The position numbers and the translations under genes are program-made. Below, one piece after another: positions 43,376 to 52,615 of a DNA stretch of 64,000 nt. Under the pieces are notes generated by a model. It was not told the origin of the DNA and made no database searches. It saw only the letters and a program-made list of their open reading frames with translations. Position 1 is the stretch's first letter. Every line of letters starts with the position of its first letter. Source of the DNA: Chloroflexota bacterium (GTDB taxonomy: Bacteria > Chloroflexota > Anaerolineae > Aggregatilineales > Phototrophicaceae); assembly GCA_016223085.1 (NCBI GenBank), contig JACRPS010000003.1, positions 496,001 to 560,000 of the forward strand, written 5' to 3'.

Positions 43376-44287
43376 ATGGTTGAACACTGCGGCTTAACGT
43401 TTACCGGCGAGCATATCCGGCAGGCACGGGCGGAACGTGACCGCGAACCGTTCCGGTCGGCCTGGGCATTCCTGCTGGAGCAGGAGCAGACCGGGGCGCT
43501 GTCGGCGGCTCAGTGGAACGCGCTACGTTACCGTTTCGACGACGATACGGCGGTAGGCGAACGAGCAGTGCGGATGCTGCTTGATCTGGGAGTGGGCTAC
43601 AATGGGGAAGTGCTCGACCAGCTTACAACCCTGCTGGCGCTGGCGCAAACGTTTGAAATGCTGCGCGACCATCCGGCATTTGACCAACCCGCCCCAACCG
43701 CCTGGCTGGAATCGCTGGCGGTGACCGTCTCGGACTTTCACCACGCGGCTGACCGTTTATCCCCGCTGGAACAACTGTGGCTGGGCACGCTGAACATCGC
43801 CGCCGGAGTGGTACTGGAACGCGAGGACTGGTTCGAGGCCGGCGCCGACATCTACCGGCAGACGATTCATGACGACGTGCGCCCGGAGGGATTTCTGCCG
43901 CAGGCGGTGGATGGCCGGGATGGCGGCAGCCTGTTCCGCCAACTACTGTCGGTCAAAGCGCTGGTGCTGTCGGCGGAGATCGCTGCCCATGCCGGCGCTG
44001 ACCTGTGGGGCTATGCTATCCGCGGCGTCTCGGTGATGACGGCCTGCGCTTACCTGTTCTTTTATTACTACTACCCGGAGAAATGGCGCTGGGACACGCT
44101 GGTGGAAGGCGAAGCACCGCGCCTGTTCCGCGAACATGGCGGCTTTCTGGAACTGGTGAACCGCCGCGCCCGCCCCAGAGACGCCAGGCTGATGCTGGAC
44201 GAACTACGCCCAATCTACGACGTGACCGGCGGCGGGCTGACCACGCTCACGCACGGCGTTCCAACACGGCGAGGACTGTTTAAATAG
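43376..44287 (+). CDS. Alginate-lyase-superfamily-like alpha-toroid protein
   Basis: A 303-residue, mostly helical protein without signal peptide. The pattern YRFDDDTAVGERAVRMLLDL, WLGTLNIAAGVVLEREDWFE and GSLFRQLLSVKALVLSAEIA with AHAGADLWGYAIRGVSVMTA resembles the alginate lyase (PL5-like) alpha/alpha toroid family. Catalytic residues cannot be placed with confidence, and the absence of an export signal argues against an extracellular lyase. The enzyme activity is therefore open. Confidence 0.55.
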   Translation: MVEHCGLTFTGEHIRQARAERDREPFRSAWAFLLEQEQTGALSAAQWNALRYRFDDDTAVGERAVRMLLDLGVGYNGEVLDQLTTLLALAQTFEMLRDHPAFDQPAPTAWLESLAVTVSDFHHAADRLSPLEQLWLGTLNIAAGVVLEREDWFEAGADIYRQTIHDDVRPEGFLPQAVDGRDGGSLFRQLLSVKALVLSAEIAAHAGADLWGYAIRGVSVMTACAYLFFYYYYPEKWRWDTLVEGEAPRLFREHGGFLELVNRRARPRDARLMLDELRPIYDVTGGGLTTLTHGVPTRRGLFK

Positions 44288-44313
44288 GGACAATCGGAAT
44301 CCAGCGTGAGGGT

Positions 44314-44342
44314 GTAGGGACGAACGGGCGGTTCGCCCCTAC
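44314..44342. repeat. GTAGGG palindrome, CGAAC type, two mismatches
   Basis: Arms GTAGGGACGAACG and GGTTCGCCCCTAC around GGC; it looks like the 1415 type with two substitutions in the left arm. It lies between convergent genes. Confidence 0.8.
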
Positions 44343-44350
44343 AGGTATCG

Positions 44351-45499
44351 TTAGCCGGTTTGAAGCAGCGCCACTGGGTAGTGAGCGATGAAGGTGGTTC
44401 CTTTGGCCGGGGACGTGGTAAACGAAACGGTTCCGTGGAGATAACGTTCCGTCAGCAGTTTCATGCTGTACGTGCCCAGGCCACGATCCGAGCCTTTGGT
44501 TGAAAACGACCGCTGGAACACCTGAAGCTGAACCTTGCGCGGGATAAACGCCGGGTTATGCACCGTGAAGGCTACTCCTTCGTCGTCGTCATGGCAGGAT
44601 AAGGTTACCGTGCCGCCTTCTGGCGTGGCTTCCAGCGCGTTTTTGACCATGTTAATCAGCACCCGCTGGATGAGCGCCGTATCGCTAAAAAAGACGACCT
44701 GACGCGCCGCGGGGCTGATCTCGATGCAGCGTCCCTGCGCCAGATCGTGATTGTCATAGGCGGCCTTGATGTCCCGCAGAAGAGCCAACGACTCCAGCCG
44801 GACGGGGCGCACCGTCAGTTCATTGTTTTCCGCCGCCGTCAGCGTTTTCTGCGCGCGGATTTCGTCCGTCAGGCGGCGGCAAAGCTGGTAAAAACTGCCC
44901 TTAATCTCGTCAATTTCCACCGGGGTCGCGTCCCGCAGGATTTCAGCGAAGCCGGAGATGATGCTGACGGTGTTTAAGATGTCGTGGAAGAAAATGCGCT
45001 CCAGCGCCTGCCGCCGCTTCTGGGCGCTGATGTCCTTGACGGCGAAGATCGAAAACCGTTCGCCATCCACCACCAGCGGCGTGGCGTAGACTTCCAGATC
45101 GAGCGCCGAGCCATCTTCCTGCATAATCCGGCATTCCTGGACGGACTTTTCGCCACTGAGACCCGCCAGCATTGCCTTGACCGCGCCGCACTCCCGGCAG
45201 AATTCACTTGTGCCGCAGCCGCCCTCTTCTTCCCGGGCATGAACGCAGCGCAGCACTTCGCCCGGTCGCAGCCCGTTGACAAAAACTTCGGGGTTCAACC
45301 GCATGAAATTGAGCAGCGTCTGGTTGGCAAATACGATCTGGCGCTGCGCATTAACGATCAGGAAAATGTCCGGCACGGCGTCCAGGACCTGCTGCAGCAG
45401 CGGGTATTCCGCGAAATACTGCGACTGTTGTTCCACGACGGCAGCAGGCGCGCGTTCAGCAGGCGCAAATTTCGTGGGTAGGTTGGCGGTGTCGAGCAT
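44351..45499 (-). CDS. Cytoplasmic PAS histidine kinase with cysteine cluster
   Basis: A 382-residue protein without membrane helices. A PAS domain (about 30-160) contains an inserted cluster Cys85, Cys95, Cys101, Cys104 (GGCGTSEFCRECGA) plus Cys123, a pattern suited to a zinc or iron-sulfur site. The phosphoacceptor His lies in IFFHDILNTVSII, with Asn in place of the usual Thr-Pro region, and the HATPase domain follows (NMVKNALEATPEGG, then DRGLGTYSMKLLTERYLHG). It may sense redox state or metal. No regulator is adjacent. GAAGG precedes the ATG. Confidence 0.82.
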   Translation of the reverse strand: MLDTANLPTKFAPAERAPAAVVEQQSQYFAEYPLLQQVLDAVPDIFLIVNAQRQIVFANQTLLNFMRLNPEVFVNGLRPGEVLRCVHAREEEGGCGTSEFCRECGAVKAMLAGLSGEKSVQECRIMQEDGSALDLEVYATPLVVDGERFSIFAVKDISAQKRRQALERIFFHDILNTVSIISGFAEILRDATPVEIDEIKGSFYQLCRRLTDEIRAQKTLTAAENNELTVRPVRLESLALLRDIKAAYDNHDLAQGRCIEISPAARQVVFFSDTALIQRVLINMVKNALEATPEGGTVTLSCHDDDEGVAFTVHNPAFIPRKVQLQVFQRSFSTKGSDRGLGTYSMKLLTERYLHGTVSFTTSPAKGTTFIAHYPVALLQTG

Positions 45500-45626
45500 G
45501 GTTTTAACCTTCTCGGTTCAAATAAACTGGCGTCACTGGAGGCGGTTCGGACGTTTCTCACCATGTTCTTATTTTTACCCCATTTTGCAGAAGCGTGCAT
45601 GGAGATTTGTGCGCAAAGGATAAGGA

Positions 45627-46076
45627 ATGAAACCGGGTAAAATTCGCCCACTGGCAATTTGTGTCTTTTCCCGTGAAGGCCGCATTCTGGCGGCGGAAGG
45701 ATATGACGCGGTCAAGCAGGAAGTGTTCTACCGCCCGCTGGGTGGCCGCATCGAATTTGGCGAAACCGGCGCGCAGACCGTCGCCCGCGAACTGGACGAG
45801 GAAATCCATGCGGCGGTCGCTAACCTGCGCTACCTGGGCACGCTGGAAAACATCTTTACCTACAACGGCCAGCCGGGGCACGAAATTGTATTGGTCTACG
45901 ATGGCGACCTGGTGGACCCGGCGCTCTACCAGCGCGAGGCTATTGAAGGCCGGGAGGATGACGACCGTCTGCTGTTTGTGGCCCGGTGGAAGGCGCTGGA
46001 CGAGTTCCGGGGAGAAGGCGCGCCGCCGCTGTACCCGCATGGTCTGCTGGCGCTGCTGGACGCCCACAATATATAG
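45627..46076 (+). CDS. Nudix hydrolase
   Basis: A 149-residue protein with a Nudix box GGRIEFGETGAQTVARELDE followed by EI, which matches GX5EX7REUXEEXGU except at the last glycine. The family hydrolyses nucleoside diphosphates linked to another group; the substrate is unknown. The stop codon TAG (46074-46076) lies in the left end of a GTAGGG-type palindrome, so the natural C-terminus may have been slightly changed. Confidence 0.85.
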   Translation: MKPGKIRPLAICVFSREGRILAAEGYDAVKQEVFYRPLGGRIEFGETGAQTVARELDEEIHAAVANLRYLGTLENIFTYNGQPGHEIVLVYDGDLVDPALYQREAIEGREDDDRLLFVARWKALDEFRGEGAPPLYPHGLLALLDAHNI

Positions 46077-46100
46077 GGACACGACCTGCCGTGTCCCTAC
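46073..46100. repeat. GTAGGG-family palindrome, ACACG type
   Basis: Arms GGGACACG and CGTGTCCC with decayed centre; left end ATAGGG. Its TAG is the stop codon of the Nudix gene. Core related to 7901-7928. Confidence 0.75.
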
Positions 46101-46112
46101 GAATGTCATCAA

Positions 46113-47282
46113 TTACCGTTCCCGGCGCTTTTTTGCCAGCAGTCCCCGGTACAGGCTGTCCAGGTCTTTCACCAGCCGATCAATGCCGTAGCGGTCGAGC
46201 ATCAGCCGCTGCGCTTCGCTGACGTCCGGCGGCTGGCGTACCGTGCGCAGGATGCCGGTAGCCAGCGCGTCGGCATCCCCCGGCGTGACCAGCAGCCCCA
46301 GCCGTCCGTGATCGAGTAAATCCGGCAGGCCGCCGACCGCCGTTGCCACCACCGGGCAGCCCGCCGCCAGCGACTCGATAACCGACACCGGTGTGCCTTC
46401 GGTGACGCTGCTAATCACCAGTGCATCCAGGTCGCTGTAGATCGGCGCCAGCACGCGCTGCCAGCCGGTAAACGTCACTGCATCCCGCAGACCCAGCTCA
46501 TGCACCTGCGCTTCGACTTCCGGGCGTAGTTCACCGTCGCCTACGATCACAAAATGTGCCTGCGGTAGCTGCTGGCGCACCTTCACCGCCGCTTCCAGAA
46601 ACAGGGCATGATTTTTCACCGGCACAATGCGTCCGACGATGCCGATCAGACAGGCGTCCGGCGGGATGTTCCAGGCCGCGCGGAACTGCCCGCTGTGGCG
46701 CGGCGTTGTGGCGAAGCTGTCCAGGTCCAGCCCCAGCGGCAGCACCGTGAAGTGTTTGCGCCGGGCGATGTGGTAGTCCTCGGCCAGTTCACGGCGCAGC
46801 CCTTCGCTCAGGGTGATGATCGTATCTGACACGCTGCCCATCCAGCGTTCCAGCAGGATAAACAGCCGGGTCAGCAGCGGGTTGAAGTAACCGTGAAAGA
46901 TATGGGCATGGAACGTATGCACGATCACCGGCACGCCTGCCAGCCAGGCCGCCAGCCGCCCGACAAAACCTGCCTTCGCCGTATGGGTATGAACGATGTC
47001 CGGCTGGAACTCGCGGATGAGGCGGTAGATTTTCCGCAGGGCGATGAGGTCCTGCATCGGGCGCAGCGACCGTCCCAGTTCCGGGATAACCACTGGATTC
47101 ACCCCGTGCTGCTCCGCGTAATAGCCCATATCGCCTTCGCCGGGTTCAACCACGCCGCACACCAGCCGGCTGTCATAATCCGGCGGGCCAAATTTCTCGG
47201 TCAGCAGCGTGACATAGATAGCCGGGCTGCCCACGTTCAGGCGCGCGATGATGTTCAACACGCGGATGGGGCGGTCGGTCAT
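46113..47282 (-). CDS. GT4-family glycosyltransferase
   Basis: A 389-residue GT-B enzyme. N-terminal domain: IRVLNIIARLNVGSPAIYVT and DIVHTHTAKAGFVGRLAAWL. C-terminal domain: IGIVGRIVPVKNHALFLEAA and the donor-binding SSVTEGTPVSVIESLAAGCP VV-type motif with the EX7E pattern. It adds a sugar from a nucleotide donor during polysaccharide or glycolipid synthesis. It is last of a minus-strand cluster that starts at 50922. Confidence 0.9.
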   Translation of the reverse strand: MTDRPIRVLNIIARLNVGSPAIYVTLLTEKFGPPDYDSRLVCGVVEPGEGDMGYYAEQHGVNPVVIPELGRSLRPMQDLIALRKIYRLIREFQPDIVHTHTAKAGFVGRLAAWLAGVPVIVHTFHAHIFHGYFNPLLTRLFILLERWMGSVSDTIITLSEGLRRELAEDYHIARRKHFTVLPLGLDLDSFATTPRHSGQFRAAWNIPPDACLIGIVGRIVPVKNHALFLEAAVKVRQQLPQAHFVIVGDGELRPEVEAQVHELGLRDAVTFTGWQRVLAPIYSDLDALVISSVTEGTPVSVIESLAAGCPVVATAVGGLPDLLDHGRLGLLVTPGDADALATGILRTVRQPPDVSEAQRLMLDRYGIDRLVKDLDSLYRGLLAKKRRER

Positions 47283-47285
47283 CGG

Positions 47286-47756
47286 CTATTCCACTTCCAG
47301 GCCGTAGGCGCGCATCGCTTCCGCGTACAGGTCCCAGGCGCGGCGCGTCAGCGCGCGCACCTGCTGCACGCTGGCCTGGCTTGGGTTGGCGCGGGCGGCG
47401 TCAATCGCTTTTTCGACGTTCAACACCGCCATCGTCACCTGCCCCAGCCGGCGCAGCAGCACCACGCCGCCAAAGCGGGTTTCGCTCCAACGCCAGACGC
47501 GCCAGACCAGCAGAATCGTCAGCAGGAATCCGGCGATATACAGCGTGGACGGAAATAGAACGCCGCCGGACAGCCGTTCGATGACGGGCACCACTACGGG
47601 GCCAAACACGGCAAACGCCACAAACACCAGCGCCGGCGGGACAAACGTTTTCACCAGCACGACCAGCAGGGGCGCGGTCAGCCGCCGCGAATTCTGCTTG
47701 ATCGCTTCGACCAGGCGCAGTTCCTCCTGAATGGCGAAGTCCAGGGGTGAGGTCAT
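47286..47756 (-). CDS. Two-helix membrane protein in the polysaccharide cluster, unknown
   Basis: A 156-residue protein. Two membrane helices (LVVLVKTFVPPALVFVAFAV and STLYIAGFLLTILLVWRVWR) lie between a short helical N-terminus and a C-terminal helical region. It overlaps the upstream glycosyltransferase gene by 4 bases and stops 3 bases before the next one, so it is part of the operon. It may assist the glycosyltransferases at the membrane; this is inferred only from position. Confidence 0.6.
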   Translation of the reverse strand: MTSPLDFAIQEELRLVEAIKQNSRRLTAPLLVVLVKTFVPPALVFVAFAVFGPVVVPVIERLSGGVLFPSTLYIAGFLLTILLVWRVWRWSETRFGGVVLLRRLGQVTMAVLNVEKAIDAARANPSQASVQQVRALTRRAWDLYAEAMRAYGLEVE

Positions 47757-48886
47757 CGTCGTGTGCTCTTTCGCCGGAGTAATTCTTCGTATAATGCGGT
47801 AGTCTGGTTGACCATACGCTCGGCACTGAAGTGCGTTTCCAGCCGGTCGCGCCCCAGCAGCCCCAGGTGCTGGCGTAGCGCGGCGTCGTCCAGCAGTGTT
47901 CGCAGCGCGGCGGCCAGTGCAGCGGCATCACGCGGGGGAACCAGCAGGCCGGTTTCACCATCGGCCACCACTTCCGGGATGGCGCTGACGGCGCTGGCGA
48001 TCACCGGCGTCTGCTGCGCCATCGCTTCCAGCAGCACCAGCCCGAAACCTTCCCACAAACTTGGCGCGAGGAAAATATCCAGCGCCGCCACCAGCCGCGC
48101 TGTATCCTGCCGCCAGCCCAGGAAGCGCACCCGGTCGCCCAGCGGTGCCGCCTGCGCCTGTAACGCTTCGCGCAGCGGGCCATCGCCGGCGACCAGCAGC
48201 GCTGCGTCCGGGAAGGCGGTGGCCACCTGCCGGAACGCCTCAATCGCGTAGGCCACGCCTTTCTGTTCCACCAGCCGGCAGACCAGACCAACGAGAACGG
48301 TAGTAGAGGGGGATTTCAGTTCGCCTAATATAGTCTGCCGCGCGGCGGCGCGCTCCAGCGGTGGGGTGGTAGTATCCAACCCGTAATGGATGCGCCGCAC
48401 TTTTTCAGCGGGCGCGCCTTCCACTTCAACGGTAAAACGGGCGATTGAGTCTGAAATGGCGATGGCAGCATCGGTGAAGCGCCACAGCGCGCGATTCACC
48501 AGACGGATGGGCATCCGGTAGCGGAAGGCGTCGTCGTTGTGGCGGCTGGTGACAACCACCGGCACGCCCGCCAGCCGCGCCGCCGGGATGCCAAACAGAT
48601 CAGCATGGAACAGGTGCGTATGCGCCACGTCCGGCTGGAGCGCCCGCAGCGCAGCGACCAGCCGCCGCGTGAGCAGCGCGTCCATATCACTGTAGATGGG
48701 AATCCGCTGAACGGGGATATTCTGCGCGTCGAGCAGCGTCACGTACTCATCCATCGGCTGCTCCGGTTCGACCAGCAGCAGCAGATGGGCATCCACCTGC
48801 CGGTCGCGGAGGCCGGCCAGTAGCGCCAGCACATGCTGCTCCGCGCCCGCGACCCGGAGCGCCTTGAGGACGTGGGCGACGCGCAT
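47753..48886 (-). CDS. GT4-family glycosyltransferase
   Basis: A 377-residue GT-B enzyme with VAHVLKALRVAGAEQHVLAL at the N-terminus, DVAHTHLFHADLFGIPAARL, and the C-terminal donor site (LVGLVCRLVEQKGVAYAIEA, then PSLWEGFGLVLLEAMAQQTP). The ATG at 48886 with AGGA 10 bases upstream is preferred; it lies just after the stop region of the epimerase gene. It acts in the same pathway as the other GT4 enzyme downstream. Confidence 0.9.
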   Translation of the reverse strand: MRVAHVLKALRVAGAEQHVLALLAGLRDRQVDAHLLLLVEPEQPMDEYVTLLDAQNIPVQRIPIYSDMDALLTRRLVAALRALQPDVAHTHLFHADLFGIPAARLAGVPVVVTSRHNDDAFRYRMPIRLVNRALWRFTDAAIAISDSIARFTVEVEGAPAEKVRRIHYGLDTTTPPLERAAARQTILGELKSPSTTVLVGLVCRLVEQKGVAYAIEAFRQVATAFPDAALLVAGDGPLREALQAQAAPLGDRVRFLGWRQDTARLVAALDIFLAPSLWEGFGLVLLEAMAQQTPVIASAVSAIPEVVADGETGLLVPPRDAAALAAALRTLLDDAALRQHLGLLGRDRLETHFSAERMVNQTTALYEELLRRKSTRR

Positions 48887-48891
48887 CCAGT

Positions 48892-49830
48892 TCACATCCT
48901 GGACTGGTACCACGCCACGGTGCGCGCCAGCCCGGTATCGAAGTCCGCCACCGGCTCGTAATGCAACAGGTCGCGCGCTTTGTCAATGCTGGCGCGGGAA
49001 TGTTTGATGTCGCCAGGACGCGGCGGGGCAAAGATTGGTTCCAGCGCCGTGCCGAGCAGGCGGTTAATCCGTTCGACCAGTTCCAGCAGATTGACTCGTC
49101 CCGCCGTTGCCAGATTCATCACCTGTCCGCCCACGCCCGGCGTGGTGGCCGCCAGCAGATTGCCATGCACCACATTGTCAATATACGTGAAATCGCGCGA
49201 TTGTTGGCCGTCGCCGTAAATCACCGGGCGCTTGCCGTCCAGCATCTGCGTGATAAACAGTGGAATCACTGCCGCGTACTGCGAGGTGGGGTCCTGGCGC
49301 GGACCAAACACGTTAAAGTAGCGCAGGCACACCGTTTCCAGCCCGTAGACCTGCGTAAACGCCTGACAGTAATATTCCCCGGCCAGTTTCGCCACGCCGT
49401 AGGGAGACATCGGGCGCGGCGGCATGTCTTCCACCTTGTATTCGCCGCTGATGTCGCCGTAGGCCGATGACGATGCGGCGTAGACCACGCGCCGCACGCC
49501 GGCATCCCGCGCTGCCATCAGCACATTCAGCGTGCCGGTGACGTTATAGGTATGGGTGGTCAGGGGGTCATCAATGCTGCGGGGTACGGACGGCAGCGCC
49601 GCCTGATGAAAAACGGTGTCCACACCCTTAAAGATCGGCCTGAGCGCGTCCGCATCGCTGATGTCCACCTGATGGAACTCAAGCTGGCCGTTAAGGTGCA
49701 CCAGATTGTCGCGCTTGCCAGTAATCAGATTGTCAATCACGCGGACGCGCTGCCCATCCTTGAGCAGCCGTTCAGCCAGGTGCGAACCAATAAAACCGGC
49801 GCCGCCGGTAACAACAAAGCAGTCGGTCAT
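48892..49830 (-). CDS. NAD-dependent nucleotide-sugar epimerase/dehydratase (SDR)
   Basis: A 312-residue extended SDR enzyme. NAD motif [16 protein letters not shown], catalytic serine region [12 protein letters not shown], and active-site YxxxK in [13 protein letters not shown]. It resembles UDP-glucose 4-epimerases (GalE-like). It supplies sugar nucleotides to the glycosyltransferases encoded directly downstream. Confidence 0.9.
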   Translation of the reverse strand: MTDCFVVTGGAGFIGSHLAERLLKDGQRVRVIDNLITGKRDNLVHLNGQLEFHQVDISDADALRPIFKGVDTVFHQAALPSVPRSIDDPLTTHTYNVTGTLNVLMAARDAGVRRVVYAASSSAYGDISGEYKVEDMPPRPMSPYGVAKLAGEYYCQAFTQVYGLETVCLRYFNVFGPRQDPTSQYAAVIPLFITQMLDGKRPVIYGDGQQSRDFTYIDNVVHGNLLAATTPGVGGQVMNLATAGRVNLLELVERINRLLGTALEPIFAPPRPGDIKHSRASIDKARDLLHYEPVADFDTGLARTVAWYQSRM

Positions 49831-49905
49831 CGGGTTTAACCTCTTGCGTTAATGAGTAGCGGATGACAGTTCGCGCACGGCCAGGATTGTGCCGAACTGC
49901 TGCTG

Positions 49906-50922
49906 TTATTTACCCAACTGGAACTTGCGGCGAATTAACATTAACGTGACAAACAGGATTCCCAGCAGGGCGAAGTTTGCCAGCCCCACACCCAGGGCAA
50001 CCTGCGGCGGGGCGGCGCTGACGATCAGCGCCATCAGACCGAAGTAGACACACGCACCGTACAGGATAAAAATCGTCTGGCGCTGGCTCAGTCCCAGGCT
50101 CATCAGGCGGTGAGACGTATGGTCTTTCCCGGCCTGGGCCGGCGACCGGCCTTCCAGCAGCCTTGTGACCACCACCAGAAAGATATCAAACAGCGGCAGC
50201 GCCAGCACCAGCAGCGGCACCATCCACGTCACGCCCAGCGGCTGCGCGCCGAACTTGAGCTTGATGCCCAGCACCGCCAGGATAAACCCCAGCACCAGGG
50301 CGCCCATGTCACCCATGAAGATGCTGGACGGGTTAAAGTTGTAAATCAGAAAGCCAAACGCGCTGCCCAGCAATGCCGCCGCCAGACTGCTGACCAGCGT
50401 CAGGCCCTGTGTCAGCGCGATCACCATAAAGAAAAACGCGCCGATGGCGGTGAACCCTGCCGTCAGGCCGTCCATGTTGTCCATGAAGTTCGCCGCGTTA
50501 GTGACGGTCAGCACCCACAGAATCGTCAACGGCACGTCTATAAAGGGCGTGCCAAACAGGCGAATCTGGATGCCCGCCACGATGAGCACCAGCGCCGCGA
50601 TCACCATCGCCATCAGCCGGAGGTGGATGCCGAGATTGTAACGATCATCCACCAGGCCGACCATCGCCAGAAAGGCCGACCCGGCCAGCACCGCGCCGAA
50701 TTCAACCATGTGCTGCGGTGGGCTGAACAGGACCAGTGACAGCGCCAGTCCCAGATAAATCGCCAGCCCGCCCATCAGCGGTTTGTGATCCTGATGAATC
50801 TTCCGCTGGTTGGGTTTATCCACTACGCCCAGCCACATGGCAATCTGGCGTGACACCGGCGTTAGCCCCAGTGACGCCGCGAACCCAAATACGAGTATCG
50901 GCACAAACTGCATGGCATCCAT
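49906..50922 (-). CDS. WecA/TagO/MraY-type undecaprenyl-phosphate sugar-1-phosphate transferase
   Basis: A 338-residue protein with about ten membrane helices. Family motifs: VDKPNQRKIHQDHKPLMGGL, then GLVDDRYNLG, NAANFMDNMDGLTAG and FMGDMGALVLGF; the late HHxxD-like stretch is DHTSHRLMSLGLS. It starts lipid-linked polysaccharide by moving a sugar phosphate (GlcNAc is usual) onto undecaprenyl phosphate. The ATG at 50922 with AAAGGCGG upstream is preferred over longer starts. It is first in the cluster running to 46113. Confidence 0.9.
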   Translation of the reverse strand: MDAMQFVPILVFGFAASLGLTPVSRQIAMWLGVVDKPNQRKIHQDHKPLMGGLAIYLGLALSLVLFSPPQHMVEFGAVLAGSAFLAMVGLVDDRYNLGIHLRLMAMVIAALVLIVAGIQIRLFGTPFIDVPLTILWVLTVTNAANFMDNMDGLTAGFTAIGAFFFMVIALTQGLTLVSSLAAALLGSAFGFLIYNFNPSSIFMGDMGALVLGFILAVLGIKLKFGAQPLGVTWMVPLLVLALPLFDIFLVVVTRLLEGRSPAQAGKDHTSHRLMSLGLSQRQTIFILYGACVYFGLMALIVSAAPPQVALGVGLANFALLGILFVTLMLIRRKFQLGK

Positions 50923-51001
50923 CAATAAAATCCGCCTTTCGTGCAGAAGTATACTCCAAAACCGGCGCGCGAATAAGGCGGAAACCCGCCGGATGCCATC
51001 T

Positions 51002-51029
51002 GTAGGGACGAGGCGCGCCTCGTCCCTAC
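51002..51029. repeat. GTAGGG palindrome, ACGAGGC type
   Basis: Perfect 28-base palindrome, arm GTAGGGACGAGGCG. It lies between the divergent transferase and cation-efflux genes. Confidence 0.9.
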
Positions 51030-51151
51030 AACACGATTCTATCAATCCGGAAGTAAAGTTAACCTAATAATGTTCTTCCCGATTGTCGAAATGCCTCTTA
51101 TGCCCCTAAGATGACATTACACGGATAGTGAACGGAAAGCGACAAACACGC

Positions 51152-52549
51152 ATGGCCCAGCAGTCTGATACCCGCCAGCAGGTGCGCCGCGTGCTGCTGC
51201 TCACGCTGGCCCTCAACGTCGTCGTCGCCGTGAGTAAAATTCTCATTGGCCTGATCAGCGGTGTGCTGGCGATTACGGCGGACGGTTTTCACTCAATGGT
51301 GGACGGCTCATCCAACATTGTGGCGCTGGTCGCAAACCGGCTGGCCGCGCGTCCGCCCGATGAAGATCATCCTTACGGCCACCGCCGCTACGAAACCATC
51401 GCAGCGCTGGGCATCGGCCTGTTCCTGCTGGTTACAGCCTGGGAGATCGTGAGCGGAGCCGTGGAACGGCTGCAAGGCGGCGGTGAAGCGCCGGAGATCA
51501 CGCCGCTGACCTTCGTAGTCATGATCGGCACGCTGGCCGTGAACCTGTTTGTGACCTGGTACGAAGCGAAAGAAGGCCGCCGCCTCAAATCCGAACTGCT
51601 GGTGGCCGATGCCACCCATACCCGTACCGATGTGTTTGTGACGATTTCGGTCCTCGCCAGCATGGTGTTTGTGACGGTGCTGGGCTGGCTGTGGGCGGAT
51701 ACGGTAGCCGCGCTGGTGATTGTGGCGCTCATCATCCGGTCGGCATTTGACATCCTGCGGCGCACCGGCGGCGTGCTGGTGGATACCGCGCCCTATTCGC
51801 CGCAGCAGCTTACAGAGTGGATTGAAACCGTACCGTCGGTGGAACAGGTGCTGCGCGTCCGCAGCCGGGGGCCGTCCGATGCGGCCCACATAGACGTGGA
51901 TGTGCAGGTCGCGCCGGAGATGACCGCTGACCATACCGCCGCGATTGCCACTGCCATCCGCGACCGGCTCAACGATCATATCGAGGGCATCTCCGAAGTA
52001 GAGGTGCATTTTTCGCCACGCGCCTGGGGCGAAAACGATTATGCCCTGTCGGCCCGTGCCCAGGCGGACGCGCTGGGACTGGCAACGCACGAAGTGTGCG
52101 TGACCGACGCGCCGGATGGCAAAGTGCTGGAAATGCACGTCGAAGTCCCGCCGGGGCAGACGCTGGCGGAAGCGCACGAACGGGTCAGCCAGCTTGAGCA
52201 GAACGTCCAGACCAACGTGCCCGGCGTGGTCGAGGTGATTACGCATATCGAGCCAGCCCAGGTGGCAGTCGTGCCGGATATGAGCAGCGAGGATATGGCC
52301 GCACAGAGCGAACGGGTGGCCGGGCAGGCGCTTGACCTGCTGCGCCGCCGTTTCCCCGGCCTGAACTGGCACGATTTGCGGGTACAGCCCTACAACGGCG
52401 GCAGCTTTAACCTGACTGCGCACGTGGCACTGGAGCCGGAGATGAGCGTCGAAGCGGCGCACGCCCTGGCGGAAGACGCTGAACTGCTGCTGCGAACGTC
52501 CATCCCGCGCCTGTCGCGCGTGACCATCCACACCGAACCTCCGGATTAG
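51152..52549 (+). CDS. Cation diffusion facilitator with extended cytoplasmic region
   Basis: A 465-residue CDF transporter. Six membrane helices lie in residues 10-210, with metal-site residues in DGFHSMVDGSSNIV and ADATHTRTDVFV and the DHPYGHRRYE motif. It exports divalent metals such as Zn, Fe or Mn in exchange for protons. The C-terminal part is about 250 residues long, far more than the usual 90. It appears to hold three copies of the ferredoxin-like dimerisation domain (VRSRGPSDAAHIDVDVQVAP, then TDAPDGKVLEMHVEVPPGQT, then QPYNGGSFNLTAHVALEPEM). The start ATG at 51152 is chosen for fit; a GTG at 51128 is possible. Confidence 0.9.
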   Translation: MAQQSDTRQQVRRVLLLTLALNVVVAVSKILIGLISGVLAITADGFHSMVDGSSNIVALVANRLAARPPDEDHPYGHRRYETIAALGIGLFLLVTAWEIVSGAVERLQGGGEAPEITPLTFVVMIGTLAVNLFVTWYEAKEGRRLKSELLVADATHTRTDVFVTISVLASMVFVTVLGWLWADTVAALVIVALIIRSAFDILRRTGGVLVDTAPYSPQQLTEWIETVPSVEQVLRVRSRGPSDAAHIDVDVQVAPEMTADHTAAIATAIRDRLNDHIEGISEVEVHFSPRAWGENDYALSARAQADALGLATHEVCVTDAPDGKVLEMHVEVPPGQTLAEAHERVSQLEQNVQTNVPGVVEVITHIEPAQVAVVPDMSSEDMAAQSERVAGQALDLLRRRFPGLNWHDLRVQPYNGGSFNLTAHVALEPEMSVEAAHALAEDAELLLRTSIPRLSRVTIHTEPPD

Positions 52550-52615
52550 CGTGATTCTAATGGCAGAGCGTATACAACTAGAATACATAAAAATAGGGTA
52601 AAAGCGGATTCAACA

